The notes: generated from the letters alone by a model not told the origin. Positions 31,875 to 40,646 are shown, numbered from the stretch's first letter. The stretch: 64,000 nt of DNA from Actinoplanes siamensis (GCF_016862395.1 NZ_BOMW01000051.1:39097-103096), one strand, 5' to 3'. Program-made: numbers and translations.

Positions 31875-33377
31875 ATGGGAAGCACGGGTCACCGCCGCTC
31901 CGGACTCGGAGCCGTCGGGTCGGGGCGCGGCCGGCTGCTCGCCGCCGGGGCCGTGATCGTCGCCGTCGGCGGCGCGATCGGGTTCGCCCAGCTGTCGCAC
32001 GCCGACGAGACCCCGCAGACGAAGGCAGCCGGCCAGAGCGGGGCCGGCAAGGTCGTCAACGGGCAGACCATCCTCACCGACACCTGCATCGACAGCAAGC
32101 TGTCCCGGCACGACGGTTTCCAGAAGGGCGACCGGTGCGTCTCCACCGAGTTCGGTGAGGTGGCCTCGGCCGCCAACGACGCCGCCCTGCTGATCACCCA
32201 GGCGCCGGTCACGGTCGCGCCGAACACGCCGTTCACGCTCAAGGTCAGCACCCGCAACCTGATCCGGGACCGCTTCCTCGCGGCCGGCCAGGGCGGGTAC
32301 TACGTGGAGTCCAGCGTGCTGCGGAACGGCATCGTCCGCGGGCACTTCCACACCGCGTGCCGGATGCTCGCCAGCACCAGGGTGGCGCCGGATCCCGCGC
32401 CGGTGCCGGCGTTCTTCGTGGCCACCGAGGACAGCAAGGGCGGCAGGACGCCGGACACCGTGACCATCCAGGTCCCGGGCCTGCCGACCGAAGGCACCGC
32501 GCAGTGCGCGTCGTGGGCCGGTGACGGCTCGCACCGGACGCCGATGATGGAGCGGGCCAACCAGACGCCTGCCATCGACGCCGTGCGCATCACCGTCCGC
32601 GCCGGCGCCGGCGGCGGCGACCAGGGCGGCGACAACAACGGCGGCGGTGGCGGCAACCAGGACAACAACGGTGGCAACCAGGGCGGTGGCAACAACGCCG
32701 GTGGGAACAACAACGGCGGGAACAACAACGCCGGCGGGAACCAGGGTGGCAACAACAACAACGGCGGGAACCAGGGTGGCAACAACAACAACGGCGGGAA
32801 CCAGGGCGGGAACAACAACACCGGCGGGAACCAGGGCGGCAACACCGGGAACAACAACGACGCCGGGACCGTGACGGCCACGCCCAAGACCACGGTGAAG
32901 CCGACCGCGCCCGCCACCAAGGGCGACACCACGAAGGACACCGCGGAGGAGACGCCGGCGACCACCAAGAGCACGACCAAGCCGGCGACCGCCGAACCGA
33001 CCACGAAGCCGACCACGAAGCCGGCCACCAGGTCGACCACGTCCGGCTCGTCCTCCTCCGACGACAACTCGGCCGGCACGACCTCCGACGACAAGGCCAC
33101 GCCGGAGAAGACCGAGAAGCCGCAGCCGCAGACGACCGAGAGCGTGGACACCGGATCCGCGGCCGACTACGGCATCGACGTCGGCGCGCCCGACGACCCG
33201 GCGCCGACCAGCACCTCCGGTCAGCAGCTCGCCGAACCGCCGGCCGGGGACCCGTCGAGCGGTGGGCCGTTCACACTGCTGAGCGAGCACCCGGCGATCT
33301 TCGGGGGCGGCGCCGTGGTGATCCTGGTGGGCATCATCGGGTTCGCTTACTCCCGGAGCCGGCCGCGGCGTTACTGA
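31875..33377 (+). CDS. Secreted/anchored Asn-Gly-rich surface protein
   Basis: 500 residues from ATG 31875 (GAAAGG six bases upstream; ATG 31845 has no ribosome site). Layout: signal sequence with a RGRLLAAGAVIVAVGGAIGFAQLSHA core (1-45); about 190 residues of a folded beta-rich domain with Cys pairs (DTCIDS, DRCVS, HTACR, AQCASW); a 90-residue Asn/Gly-rich repeat (GGNQGGNNNN units); a 120-residue Thr/Pro/Lys-rich stalk; and a C-terminal helix PAIFGGGAVVILVGIIGFAYS followed by RSRPRRY. So it is exposed on the cell surface and held by the last helix; no LPxTG sorting motif is visible. The folded domain is not recognised. Wall or adhesion role is inferred. Confidence 0.75.
   Translation: MGSTGHRRSGLGAVGSGRGRLLAAGAVIVAVGGAIGFAQLSHADETPQTKAAGQSGAGKVVNGQTILTDTCIDSKLSRHDGFQKGDRCVSTEFGEVASAANDAALLITQAPVTVAPNTPFTLKVSTRNLIRDRFLAAGQGGYYVESSVLRNGIVRGHFHTACRMLASTRVAPDPAPVPAFFVATEDSKGGRTPDTVTIQVPGLPTEGTAQCASWAGDGSHRTPMMERANQTPAIDAVRITVRAGAGGGDQGGDNNGGGGGNQDNNGGNQGGGNNAGGNNNGGNNNAGGNQGGNNNNGGNQGGNNNNGGNQGGNNNTGGNQGGNTGNNNDAGTVTATPKTTVKPTAPATKGDTTKDTAEETPATTKSTTKPATAEPTTKPTTKPATRSTTSGSSSSDDNSAGTTSDDKATPEKTEKPQPQTTESVDTGSAADYGIDVGAPDDPAPTSTSGQQLAEPPAGDPSSGGPFTLLSEHPAIFGGGAVVILVGIIGFAYSRSRPRRY
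32622..32865 (+). repeat. In-frame Asn/Gly repeat tract
   Basis: A 30-bp unit close to GGCGGGAACCAGGGTGGCAA plus a run of AAC codons is repeated about four times at 32733-32850, with shorter GGN repeats on both sides. It encodes NQGGNNNNGG-type decapeptides in the surface protein. Near-exact copies suggest recent expansion. Confidence 0.8.
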
Positions 33378-33406
33378 GCACCTCGTCCTGACCACGGCAC
33401 GCACGG

Positions 33407-33449
33407 GCGGCGCCCGACGACACGGAGTTCTCGTGTCGCCGGGCGCCGC
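33407..33449. terminator. Bidirectional hairpin terminator
   Basis: GCGGCGCCCGACGACAC (33407-33423) pairs with GTGTCGCCGGGCGCCGC (33433-33449) over 17 bp with one G-T mismatch and a 9-base loop, 30 bp after the surface-protein stop. No T-run, as usual for high-GC actinobacteria. Confidence 0.75.
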
Positions 33450-33676
33450 TTCCGTCGTACCCCCGGATCGATCGGCTCGGCCACCGGCGGCCCGGACGTG
33501 CGAGATGTTCCTCTTGCCGCATCCATCGCAGAGCCTCTGACCAGCTTCGACGGCGGCAACACGGCGTCACGGGCGCGCTTCTGGCGGACAGCTAGGAAGA
33601 AGAAAGGTCACTGTGCAGGACGGAAGGTCACTGTGCAGGACGAAAGGTCACTGGGCAGGACGGGATGTCCGGCCAG
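33450..33676. other. Spacer without genes upstream of iron box
   Basis: After the terminator there is no credible gene up to the siderophore-interacting protein at 33731. It contains the 20-bp triple repeat at 33601-33660 described separately. Confidence 0.5.
33601..33660. repeat. Three tandem copies of a 20-bp unit
   Basis: AGAAAGGTCACTGTGCAGGA, CGGAAGGTCACTGTGCAGGA and CGAAAGGTCACTGGGCAGGA follow without spacers at 33601, 33621 and 33641 (16 of 20 bases shared by all three). They end 17 bp before the iron box of the following gene, close enough to be activator sites on the same face of the DNA (period about two helical turns). Confidence 0.85.
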
Positions 33677-33695
33677 AATAAGGGTAGCCTTACCG
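33677..33695 (+). promoter_or_regulatory. DtxR/IdeR-type iron box
   Basis: TAAGGGTAGCCTTACC at 33679-33694 matches the DtxR/IdeR consensus TTAGGTTAGGCTAACC at 12 of 16 positions and is itself an inverted repeat (AAGGGTAGCCTT). It lies 36 bp before the siderophore-interacting protein gene, the right gene type for iron repression. Confidence 0.75.
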
Positions 33696-33730
33696 GCCGG
33701 AGATTCTTCCAGCGGCAGTGAGGTGCAGAC

Positions 33731-34567
33731 ATGGCGAACCGACCGGCGCGCCCCGCGCACGAGGGTGTGGTCACGCGGGTGGAGCAGCTCACTCCGCACA
33801 TGGTCCGGGTGGTGGTCGGAGGCGAGGCGATCGCCCGGATCGACGCGGGACGCTTCACCGACCACTACATCAAGGTGCTCTTCCCGCAGGCCGGCGTAAC
33901 GTACCCGGAGCCCTTCGACATGGGGACGATCCGGGAGACCATGCCGCGCGAGACGTGGCCGGTGGTGCGGACGTACACGATCCGCAACTGGCTGCCGGAG
34001 ATCCCGGAGATGTGGGTCGACTTCGTGGTGCACGGCGACGCCGGCGTCGCGGGGCCGTGGGCGGCCCGGGCGAAGCCGGGCGACGTGTTCCGGTTCATGG
34101 GGCCGGGCGGGGGCTATTCGCCCAGCCCCGAGACGGACTGGCACCTGCTGGCCGGCGACGAGAGCGCGCTGCCGGCGATCGGCGCCGCGCTCGCCGGGAT
34201 GCCGGAGGGCGCGCCGGTCCGGGCGTTCATCGAGATCGAGTCGCCGGACGAGGAGCAGAAGCTCGGCGCGCCCGCGGACGCCGAGATCGTCTGGGTGCAC
34301 CGGGCCGGTCGCCCGGTGGGATCCGCGCTGGTCGAGGCGGTGCGGGCGCTGGAGTTCCCGGCTGGCCGGGTCCAGGCGTTCGTGCACGGGGAGGCCGGGT
34401 TCGTCCGGGATCTGCGCGGATATCTGCGGCTGGAGCGGGGGCTGAGCACGGACCAGCTGTCGATCTCGGGGTACTGGCGGACCGGGATGAACGAGGACGG
34501 CTGGCAGTCGAGCAAGCGGGAGTGGAACGCGCAGGTGGAGCGGGAGCAGGCCGGCACGCCCGCCTGA
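33731..34567 (+). CDS. Siderophore-interacting protein (FAD-dependent ferric reductase)
   Basis: 278 residues. SIP/ViuB family: an N-terminal FAD-binding barrel with RTYTIRNW (residues 80-87), the R-x-Y-T flavin motif, and a C-terminal NAD(P)H-binding half starting DWHLLAGDESALPAIGAALA (Gly142) and ending VHGEAGFVRDLRGYLRLERGL ... SGYWRTGMNEDGW. It reduces ferric siderophores in the cytoplasm to release iron. The iron box directly upstream fits this role. No siderophore biosynthesis or uptake genes are adjacent, so it may serve imported siderophores. Confidence 0.92.
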   Translation: MANRPARPAHEGVVTRVEQLTPHMVRVVVGGEAIARIDAGRFTDHYIKVLFPQAGVTYPEPFDMGTIRETMPRETWPVVRTYTIRNWLPEIPEMWVDFVVHGDAGVAGPWAARAKPGDVFRFMGPGGGYSPSPETDWHLLAGDESALPAIGAALAGMPEGAPVRAFIEIESPDEEQKLGAPADAEIVWVHRAGRPVGSALVEAVRALEFPAGRVQAFVHGEAGFVRDLRGYLRLERGLSTDQLSISGYWRTGMNEDGWQSSKREWNAQVEREQAGTPA

Positions 34568-34599
34568 TCCTTCCCTCGGGTCGGCCTTCGCGGGATCGC

Positions 34600-34720
34600 T
34601 TGCCCTCCGGTTGTGTCGCTTCCCGGGCCGTGTCGCTTCCCTCGCGCCGTGTCCCTCAACCCCCGCCGCGTCGCTCAACCCCCCGCCGCGTCGCTCAACC
34701 CTGACCGTGTCGCTTCCCCC
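34600..34720. repeat. Degenerate 17-19 bp tandem repeats
   Basis: Six diverged copies of a unit like CCGTGTCGCTTCCCTCG follow each other (TGTCGCTTCCCGGGCCG, TGTCGCTTCCCTCGCG, CGTCGCTCAACCCCC and so on). It lies between the siderophore protein and the next hairpin and shows no coding signal. Confidence 0.6.
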
Positions 34721-34744
34721 GGGCTGTTGTCGCGGTAACGACCG

Positions 34745-34778
34745 AAAGCCGGATGGGGCATATGTCTTATCCGGCTTT
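34745..34778 (+). terminator. Rho-independent terminator
   Basis: AAAGCCGGAT (34745-34754) and ATCCGGCTTT (34769-34778) are perfect 10-bp arms, loop 14 bases, and the right arm continues into T. It can end transcription from the siderophore-interacting protein gene before the MFS gene. Confidence 0.8.
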
Positions 34779-34841
34779 TGCGCAGCTCACAGGGATCCAC
34801 CCCGATTCGCCGTGACGACTCGCCGAGGCAATGATGGTGCC

Positions 34842-36029
34842 GTGGCAGTGCTGGAAGAACAAGTGACACGTCCGCGTCGCGGCCGGATCTTCACCCTCGT
34901 CGCGCTGGTGCTCGCGGCGGTGAACCTGCGGCTCGCGGTGACCAGCGTGGGGCCGGTGCTCACCGAGATCCGCGACGGTCTGCACATGAGCGCGACCGCG
35001 GCGGGGCTGCTCACCTCGGTGCCGGTGTTCTGTTTCGCCTCCGTCGGCCTGCTGGCTCCGCGGGCCGCCAGGCGGCTCGGCGCGGCGCCGGTGATCGCCG
35101 GGGGCCTGGCGCTGCTCACGGTCGGCTTGGCGGCGCGGCCGTTCGCGCCGGGCTCGGCGCTGTTCGTGCTGTTCAGCGCTGTCGCCCTGGCCGGGATCGC
35201 GCTGGTGAACGTGCTGCTGCCGTCGATCGTGAAGGACCACTTCCCGGACCAGGTTGGTTCGGTGACCGGGCTGTACACGGTGGCGCTGAACCTCGGCGCC
35301 ACCACGGCGGCCGCCGCGACCGTGCCGGTCACCGGCGGTTTCGGGGACTGGCGGCTCGGGCTGGCGTGCTGGGCGGTGGCGGCGCTCGTCGCGTTGCCGC
35401 CGTGGTTGCTGATGGCCCGGGAACGGCCGGCCACGCCCGGCCAGTCGACCGACGCGGCGCCGATCCGGGTCAGCCGGCAGCCGATCGCCTGGGCGCTCGC
35501 GGTGTACTTCGGGATGCAGTCCACCTCGGCGTACGTGATCATCGGCTGGCTCCCGCAGATCTACCGGGACGCCGGGCTGTCGGCGGAACTGGCCGGAGTG
35601 TTGTTCGCCACCACCTCGCTGCTCGGGGTGCCGCTCGGGATGGCCCTCTCGGCGCTGGCCGGGCGGGTTCGCGCGCAGAGCGGCATTGCGGTGGGACTCG
35701 GCCTTTTCGGCGTTGCCGGTTATTTCGGCCTGTGGATGGACCCCGCATCGGCACCATGGGTCTGTGCGATCCTCCTGGGCATCGTCAACACCGCATTCCC
35801 GCTGGTCCTGACCATGATCGCGTTGCGCGGCCGCACTCCCGCCGTAGTGGTGCGGCTGTCCGCCTTCGCGCAGGGCGTGGGTTACCTGATCGCCATCCCG
35901 GGACCGATCCTGATCGGAGCGCTGCACGATGCGACCGACGGTTGGAAAGCACCGCTGGCGGTCATGATGGGGCTGATGGTCCCGCAGATCATCGCGGGCT
36001 TCTTCGCCGGCCGCGACCGCCAGATATAG
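34842..36029 (+). CDS. MFS transporter, CynX/NimT family
   Basis: 395 residues from GTG 34842; the upstream frame through repeat DNA is rejected. About 12 membrane helices; the first, FTLVALVLAAVNLRLAVTSVGPVL, and the later YFGMQSTSAYVIIGWLPQIYRDAGL are the signature of the CynX/NimT (cyanate/2-nitroimidazole) branch of the major facilitator superfamily. Substrate is unknown; the family includes drug exporters. Monocistronic. Confidence 0.87.
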   Translation: MAVLEEQVTRPRRGRIFTLVALVLAAVNLRLAVTSVGPVLTEIRDGLHMSATAAGLLTSVPVFCFASVGLLAPRAARRLGAAPVIAGGLALLTVGLAARPFAPGSALFVLFSAVALAGIALVNVLLPSIVKDHFPDQVGSVTGLYTVALNLGATTAAAATVPVTGGFGDWRLGLACWAVAALVALPPWLLMARERPATPGQSTDAAPIRVSRQPIAWALAVYFGMQSTSAYVIIGWLPQIYRDAGLSAELAGVLFATTSLLGVPLGMALSALAGRVRAQSGIAVGLGLFGVAGYFGLWMDPASAPWVCAILLGIVNTAFPLVLTMIALRGRTPAVVVRLSAFAQGVGYLIAIPGPILIGALHDATDGWKAPLAVMMGLMVPQIIAGFFAGRDRQI

Positions 36030-36587
36030 ACCAGCGTCGCGATCCGCGAGGCGTACGGATTGTTGTCGGTGGGCGCCGCGGCCGAGGATCCGCTGCCACA
36101 GCCCGCCGACCCACACTCTCCAGAGGTCGATCCACCAGGCGCCGGCCCACGTTCTCCAAGCACTGACCCACCCCCTGGGCTCGGTGGCCGGCGAAGCCCT
36201 TGGCCGCATGTTTCCGGCCAGCCGATCTGGTCGGCGGTCGTCTGGTTCACGGCGGCGACACCCGGGTCGGCGAGCTTGCTCTCCGGGATGATCGGGAAAG
36301 AGGTGAGCACGGCGCGATGGGCAGTGCCCGGATCGAGCCATCGTGGGTCACGCAGCAGGGTGACGGCACCGGCGATCCACACCGGAGCTGTCTTTTCCGG
36401 CTCGGAACCCAACTCCGGTTGGATGTGCCGGGCCGCCAGGCTGCTCCACGCCTCTGCGCCATCCGAGGCGATGCACCCCTGAGCACCAGCCGGGACCTTG
36501 CGCGCGCTGCGGCGAGGAGCAGCTCCCGGCACGGCGAGCGGGGGAGAGGTGTCCGAAGTGTTCGGACCCGGCCGGCGCGGACCGGCC
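36030..36587. other. Gene-poor region with a decayed gene
   Basis: 558 bp without an intact gene between the MFS transporter and the HAD hydrolase. It contains the GT39 fragment listed separately. Otherwise nothing recognised; several long open frames cover it but show no coherent protein. Confidence 0.5.
36212..36390 (-). pseudogene. Remnant of a GT39-type membrane mannosyltransferase
   Basis: A minus-strand frame contains PVWIAGAVTLLRDPRWLDPG immediately followed by FPIIPESKLADPGVAAVNQT and ADQIGWPE. These look like two separated parts of actinobacterial GT39 (ArnT-like) membrane proteins: the helix-end PVWxAGxxxLLR block and, normally about 90 residues further on, the LADxxVxxVNxTxxDxxGWP block. 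Here they are joined, so the helices between are deleted, and the N-terminal catalytic region is absent. Assignment rests on remembered family features, not on a search. Confidence 0.45.
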
Positions 36588-37241
36588 TCAGAGACGTGCG
36601 ATCACGGAGGGGATCTCCGGGAAGGCGTCGACCGCTGCCGTCACGTGGCGCGGATCGAACTCCTCCAGCCGCCGCACCCCGCTCTGCAGGCAGGCGACGA
36701 ACCGCATCCCGGCGCCCCCGGCCGCCACCGCGTCCCCCGGCGAATCCCCCACGTACACACAATCCGCCGGATCAAGACCGGTCTCCGCGAGCAGCTCGTC
36801 GAACACCCGCGGGTCCGGCTTGCGGAACCGCGTGTTCCCCTGGTGGTACGCCCCGGTGACCCGGCCGGCCAGCACGTGATCGGGCTCCAGCAGGTGGCGC
36901 ACCTCGCGCTCGGTACGGGACGTCAGCAACAGGACCGTCCGGCCCTCCGCGACCAGCCGGTCCAGCGCCTCCAGGTTCTCCGGCGGGATCACGTCGAGCC
37001 GGCCGTCGGCCAGATAGCGCTGGTGTTCCGCGGGGAACAGCTGGGCGAACCGGTCCAGATCCACACCCGGCGAACGGTGCGGCATGGCGTCGAGCAGCGT
37101 CTCGCCCCAGGTGGCGCGGTGCACCTCGCGCGACATCGGCGGGCGCCCCAGCTTGGCGAGCACGTCGTTCTCCAGCTCGAACGACGCCGCCTCGGTCAGG
37201 CACAGGGTGTCGTCGACGTCCACGATCACGGCACGAATCAT
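36588..37241 (-). CDS. HAD family hydrolase
   Basis: 217 residues from ATG 37241. Haloacid dehalogenase fold: motif I DVDDTL (8-13, nucleophile Asp8 and acid Asp10), helical cap, motif II LLTSRTE, motif III Lys in RKPDPRVFDELL and motif IV YVGDSPGDAVAAGGAGM. This is the phosphatase type with a C1 cap like phosphoglycolate phosphatase or beta-phosphoglucomutase. Substrate unknown. Divergent from the phosphopantetheinyl transferase with a 142-bp gap. Confidence 0.88.
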   Translation of the reverse strand: MIRAVIVDVDDTLCLTEAASFELENDVLAKLGRPPMSREVHRATWGETLLDAMPHRSPGVDLDRFAQLFPAEHQRYLADGRLDVIPPENLEALDRLVAEGRTVLLLTSRTEREVRHLLEPDHVLAGRVTGAYHQGNTRFRKPDPRVFDELLAETGLDPADCVYVGDSPGDAVAAGGAGMRFVACLQSGVRRLEEFDPRHVTAAVDAFPEIPSVIARL

Positions 37242-37383
37242 GGTTGGCACGGTCCCATGGGACGCCTGGCCAGGATTCGGCGGTATCCGTTGCGGTGCGC
37301 GCCCGGGAGACGCCCGGCGCGAAGCGCGGAAGCGGACCAGGTGGCGGCGCTGCCGGCGTACGACGGGTGGGAAACTCCTGTCC

Positions 37384-38016
37384 ATGCTGAACAGGCTGCT
37401 CCCGCCATCCGCGCGCTCGTCCGAGGCGTTCACCGACGATCCGGACGAGGCGTGCTACCCGGGCGAGGAGCACCTGGTCGCGAAGGCCGCGCCGGGCCGC
37501 CGCCGGGAGACCCTGACGGCCCGGCGCTGCGCCCGGGAGGCGCTGTCCGCTCTGGGTCATGCTCCGGCCGCGATCCCGCGCGGCCCGCGCCGCGAGCCGG
37601 TCTGGCCGGCCGGTGTCACCGGCAGCATCACGCACTGCACCGGGTTCCGCGCGGCCGCTGTCGCGCACACCACTGACATCGCCGGCCTGGGCATCGACGC
37701 CGAGCCGCACGCGCCGCTCCCGCCCCGCGTGCTCGGCGCCGTCGCCACCCCGGCCGACCAGGACCTGCTGGCCGGGCTGGCGACCTCGCACCCGGACGTC
37801 TGCTGGGACCGGCTGCTGTTCAGCGCCAAGGAGTCGATCTACAAGGCGTGGTTCCCGGTGACCGGACGGTGGCTGGGTTTCGAGGACGCGTCGCTGGACA
37901 TCGACCCGGAGGCGGGGACCTTCACCGGCCGGATCCTGATCGAGGCGCCGCTGAAGGAGATGCCGGGCCGGTTCCTCGTCGACGGTGGCCTGATCGTCAC
38001 GGCCGTGTGCCTCTGA
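37384..38016 (+). CDS. 4'-Phosphopantetheinyl transferase
   Basis: 210 residues from ATG 37384. EntD/Sfp-type enzyme: GSITHCTGF, the metal-binding GIDAEP (Asp105, Glu107) and FSAKESIYKAW (Lys149, Glu150, Lys154). Moves phosphopantetheine from CoA to carrier-protein domains of polyketide or peptide synthases. No synthase is nearby, so it is probably a genome-wide activator. EntD-like length and the N-terminal HLVAKAAPGRRRETLTARRCAREAL block support full length. Confidence 0.92.
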   Translation: MLNRLLPPSARSSEAFTDDPDEACYPGEEHLVAKAAPGRRRETLTARRCAREALSALGHAPAAIPRGPRREPVWPAGVTGSITHCTGFRAAAVAHTTDIAGLGIDAEPHAPLPPRVLGAVATPADQDLLAGLATSHPDVCWDRLLFSAKESIYKAWFPVTGRWLGFEDASLDIDPEAGTFTGRILIEAPLKEMPGRFLVDGGLIVTAVCL

Positions 38017-38132
38017 GTCGAAGGTTCCACCGCTATCGGATAACGGTTGATCGCGATCGCAATCCATTACTTCCGTCACTTGTGGAACAGGCCGTACAGT
38101 GCTCCCGACAATTCACGGGGAGGAACACATCC

Positions 38133-40646
38133 ATGGCTCGGTGGTCTCGGTCGAGGCTGCGCACACTCGGTATCGGTGCGATCGCGGTGCTCGGCGCCTC
38201 GCTGGTCGCCGTGCCGGCGATGTCGTTCGCGGGTGAGGAGTCGCTGCTGCGGGCACGAGCGGCCGGCGACCGGATCGCGGTGACCGAGACGTCCGGCGGC
38301 CACTCGGCGTTCCGCTTCCAGCCCGCGTCGGGAGACCGCCGCGCGCCGTATTCGTTCGTCTCCACCGGCGGCCAGGTCGAGGCGCGTCAGCTCGGCAAGG
38401 CAGCGCCCGTCGTCTCCGCGCGGACCGGCGCCGCGGCGCCGGCGCCGCGGGCCGCCGCCCGGGCCGCCGCGACGTATCCCACCACCATCACGGTCGCCAG
38501 CGAGAACTGGACGGCCTGGAACAAGACCATCGCGCTGTGGAACCGGGACACCTGGACGTACGTGCCTGTCGACAACCCGGCGAACTCGCTGAGCGCCACT
38601 GTCAGCCTGCCGCCCGGCAACTACTACGCCGCCTCGATGTACGGCATCTACGCCGTCGACAGCTACCTGCTCACCAAGGCGTTCACCGTCACCAGCAAGG
38701 CGCAGACCGTCACCCTGGCCGAGAGCTCGGCCAAGGAGGTCGCGATCAAGGCGGACGACAGCACCGCCCGCAACGACGGCAGCGCGGTCTGGATGGCGCT
38801 GCCCAACGGTGACATGGTCGGTTTCGCCGGTGGTTACGGCGTACGGACGTTCGCCACCACCGTCTCGGTCCCCGGCCCGGTGCTCAAGGTGCACCAGATC
38901 CTGGTGAAGAGCGGATCGTCGGCGCAGAAGCCCAGCCCGTACCGCTACGACCTCTACCACGCCTGGGAGCACCCGCTGCCGTCCTCCCCGATCCTCACGG
39001 TCAAGACGTCGTCGCTGGCCAAGAAGCCGGTCACGATCAAGGCGCAGGGCCGCGACACCCTCGGGGCCTACCTGTCCGTGCCGATGGCCGGCGACCGGTC
39101 CGGGGCGTTCACCTCCACGTCGGTGCGGGTGCCGGGCACCTTCACGGAGTACGTGACGCCCGGGGTGACCTTCTCCCGGCTGGTCGAGTGGGGCAGCCAG
39201 CAGGTCACGCTCGCCGACCACAACCTGCCGGCCGGCGCCTCGGACGGCGACACCGTGGGCACCGGGCCCGTCATGCCGGCCGGCCGCGGCCTGTCCGGCA
39301 ACTCCCAGCGGTACCGGGACAAGCTGCTGCTGACCGAGAACCAGCAGTTCGGCGACGCCGAGGGCAACCGGGGTTACGACTACCACGCGCACTCCACGAC
39401 CACGCTCAGCACCGGCGGCAAGGTGCTCAAGACGGCGAGTTCGAGCAGCCTGTCCGTGGACGTGGCCGCCGCCGCCAGGACGTACGAGCTGGAGCAGACC
39501 ACCACCCGGAAGCTGGCGCAGTCGCTGCTCAGCACGAAGGTGCAGAGCCGGTGGACGTTCAGCTCGGGCAACACCTCCAACTACACCGCTCTGCCGCTGA
39601 TCGACCTGGGCGTCCGCTCGACCGGGTTGGACGCCCGCAACCGGGCCGGCTCGGGCCCGGTCGGCCTGACGATCACGCCCACCACCCGGCAGACCGGCGC
39701 GGCGACCACGGCCGGCACGTTGGAGTGGTCCGCGGACGACGGCGCGACCTGGACCGAGCTGCCGCTGACCGCCTCGGGCGGCGACTACACGGCCGCCCTG
39801 CGGGTGCCGGCCACCGCCACCTTCGTGTCGCTGCGGATCACCGCCACCAACAGCGAGGGCGGCAAGCTGACCCGGACGGTGCTGCGCGCGCTGGCCGGCC
39901 CGGTGGCCCCCGGCGACGAGGTGATCACCCGGACCGGCCAGCCGGCGCCGGCCACCCAGGCGGAGCGGATCACCGTCACCGACGTCAAGCTCAACGGCGG
40001 CACCAGCGTCACGCTGGGCACCGAGGGCCGGATCGACCTGACCGCGACGTTCATGGTGATCGGTCCGACCGGCATCGCCGACGCCGGCCTGGAGCTGTGG
40101 CACGGCTCCGACCTCACGCCGGACGGCATCCTGCCCACGTCCACCAACTGCGAGCAGATCCGGCCGGCCAAGTGGAGCTGCACGGCCTGGCTCTGGGACT
40201 TCGACATCCGGTACGTGCTGAACAGCAACGCCCTGGCCGGCGAGTGGCACGCCGCGGTGTTCGCGACCTCGGCGGACGGCACCCTCACCACAGACCTGCG
40301 CAGCGCCGCCACCATCTCGCTCAAGAAGGCCGGCGTGCTGACGGCCGCCGACGGAACCCCGGAGCCGGTCGCCAAGGGCAGGACGATCACCGTCACCGGC
40401 ACGCTGACCCGGGCCGACTGGGAGACCTGGACCTACCGGCCGTACGCCGGTCAGACGGTGAACCTGCAGTGGATCAAGCTGAAGGGCACCACCTGGACCA
40501 AGGTGGTGAGCGTCAGGACCGACTCGGCCGGCAAACTCAAAGCCACCACCACGGCGTCCGCCGACGGCTCGTTCCGCTTCGTCTACGCCGGTGACGCGGC
40601 GTCGACCGGGGTGAGCGGCGCCTCCGACTACGTCGACGTCAACTGA
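38133..40646 (+). CDS. Large secreted protein of unknown function
   Basis: 837 residues from ATG 38133, with GGGAGG nine bases upstream. N-terminal signal peptide (WSRSRLRTLGIGAIAVLGASLVAVPAMSFA, cleaved near residue 33), an Ala-rich spacer to about 115, then about 700 residues of beta-rich sequence without membrane segment. Several segments look like Ig-like or beta-sandwich repeats (TITVASENWTAWNKTIALWN; TLEWSADDGATWTEL; TITVTGTLTRADWETWTYRPYAGQTV near the end, which resembles bacterial Ig-like domains). One Cys pair lies in TNCEQIRPAKWSCTAW. No catalytic motif was recognised. Probably a cell-surface or matrix protein. Confidence 0.75.
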   Translation: MARWSRSRLRTLGIGAIAVLGASLVAVPAMSFAGEESLLRARAAGDRIAVTETSGGHSAFRFQPASGDRRAPYSFVSTGGQVEARQLGKAAPVVSARTGAAAPAPRAAARAAATYPTTITVASENWTAWNKTIALWNRDTWTYVPVDNPANSLSATVSLPPGNYYAASMYGIYAVDSYLLTKAFTVTSKAQTVTLAESSAKEVAIKADDSTARNDGSAVWMALPNGDMVGFAGGYGVRTFATTVSVPGPVLKVHQILVKSGSSAQKPSPYRYDLYHAWEHPLPSSPILTVKTSSLAKKPVTIKAQGRDTLGAYLSVPMAGDRSGAFTSTSVRVPGTFTEYVTPGVTFSRLVEWGSQQVTLADHNLPAGASDGDTVGTGPVMPAGRGLSGNSQRYRDKLLLTENQQFGDAEGNRGYDYHAHSTTTLSTGGKVLKTASSSSLSVDVAAAARTYELEQTTTRKLAQSLLSTKVQSRWTFSSGNTSNYTALPLIDLGVRSTGLDARNRAGSGPVGLTITPTTRQTGAATTAGTLEWSADDGATWTELPLTASGGDYTAALRVPATATFVSLRITATNSEGGKLTRTVLRALAGPVAPGDEVITRTGQPAPATQAERITVTDVKLNGGTSVTLGTEGRIDLTATFMVIGPTGIADAGLELWHGSDLTPDGILPTSTNCEQIRPAKWSCTAWLWDFDIRYVLNSNALAGEWHAAVFATSADGTLTTDLRSAATISLKKAGVLTAADGTPEPVAKGRTITVTGTLTRADWETWTYRPYAGQTVNLQWIKLKGTTWTKVVSVRTDSAGKLKATTTASADGSFRFVYAGDAASTGVSGASDYVDVN

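Noticed and set aside
33601..33660. CRISPR-like array
   Set aside because: Three 20-bp repeats directly adjoin each other with no spacers, and no cas genes are present.
35882..36532. 216-codon minus-strand frame as an intact gene
   Set aside because: It overlaps the MFS gene end, and only a central part resembles a known family with a deletion; treated as remnant.
38047..38062. TTGATCGCGATCGCAA near-palindrome as operator of the 837-residue secreted protein
   Set aside because: Short GATC/CGATCG palindromes occur often in such genomes; no regulator gene is adjacent.
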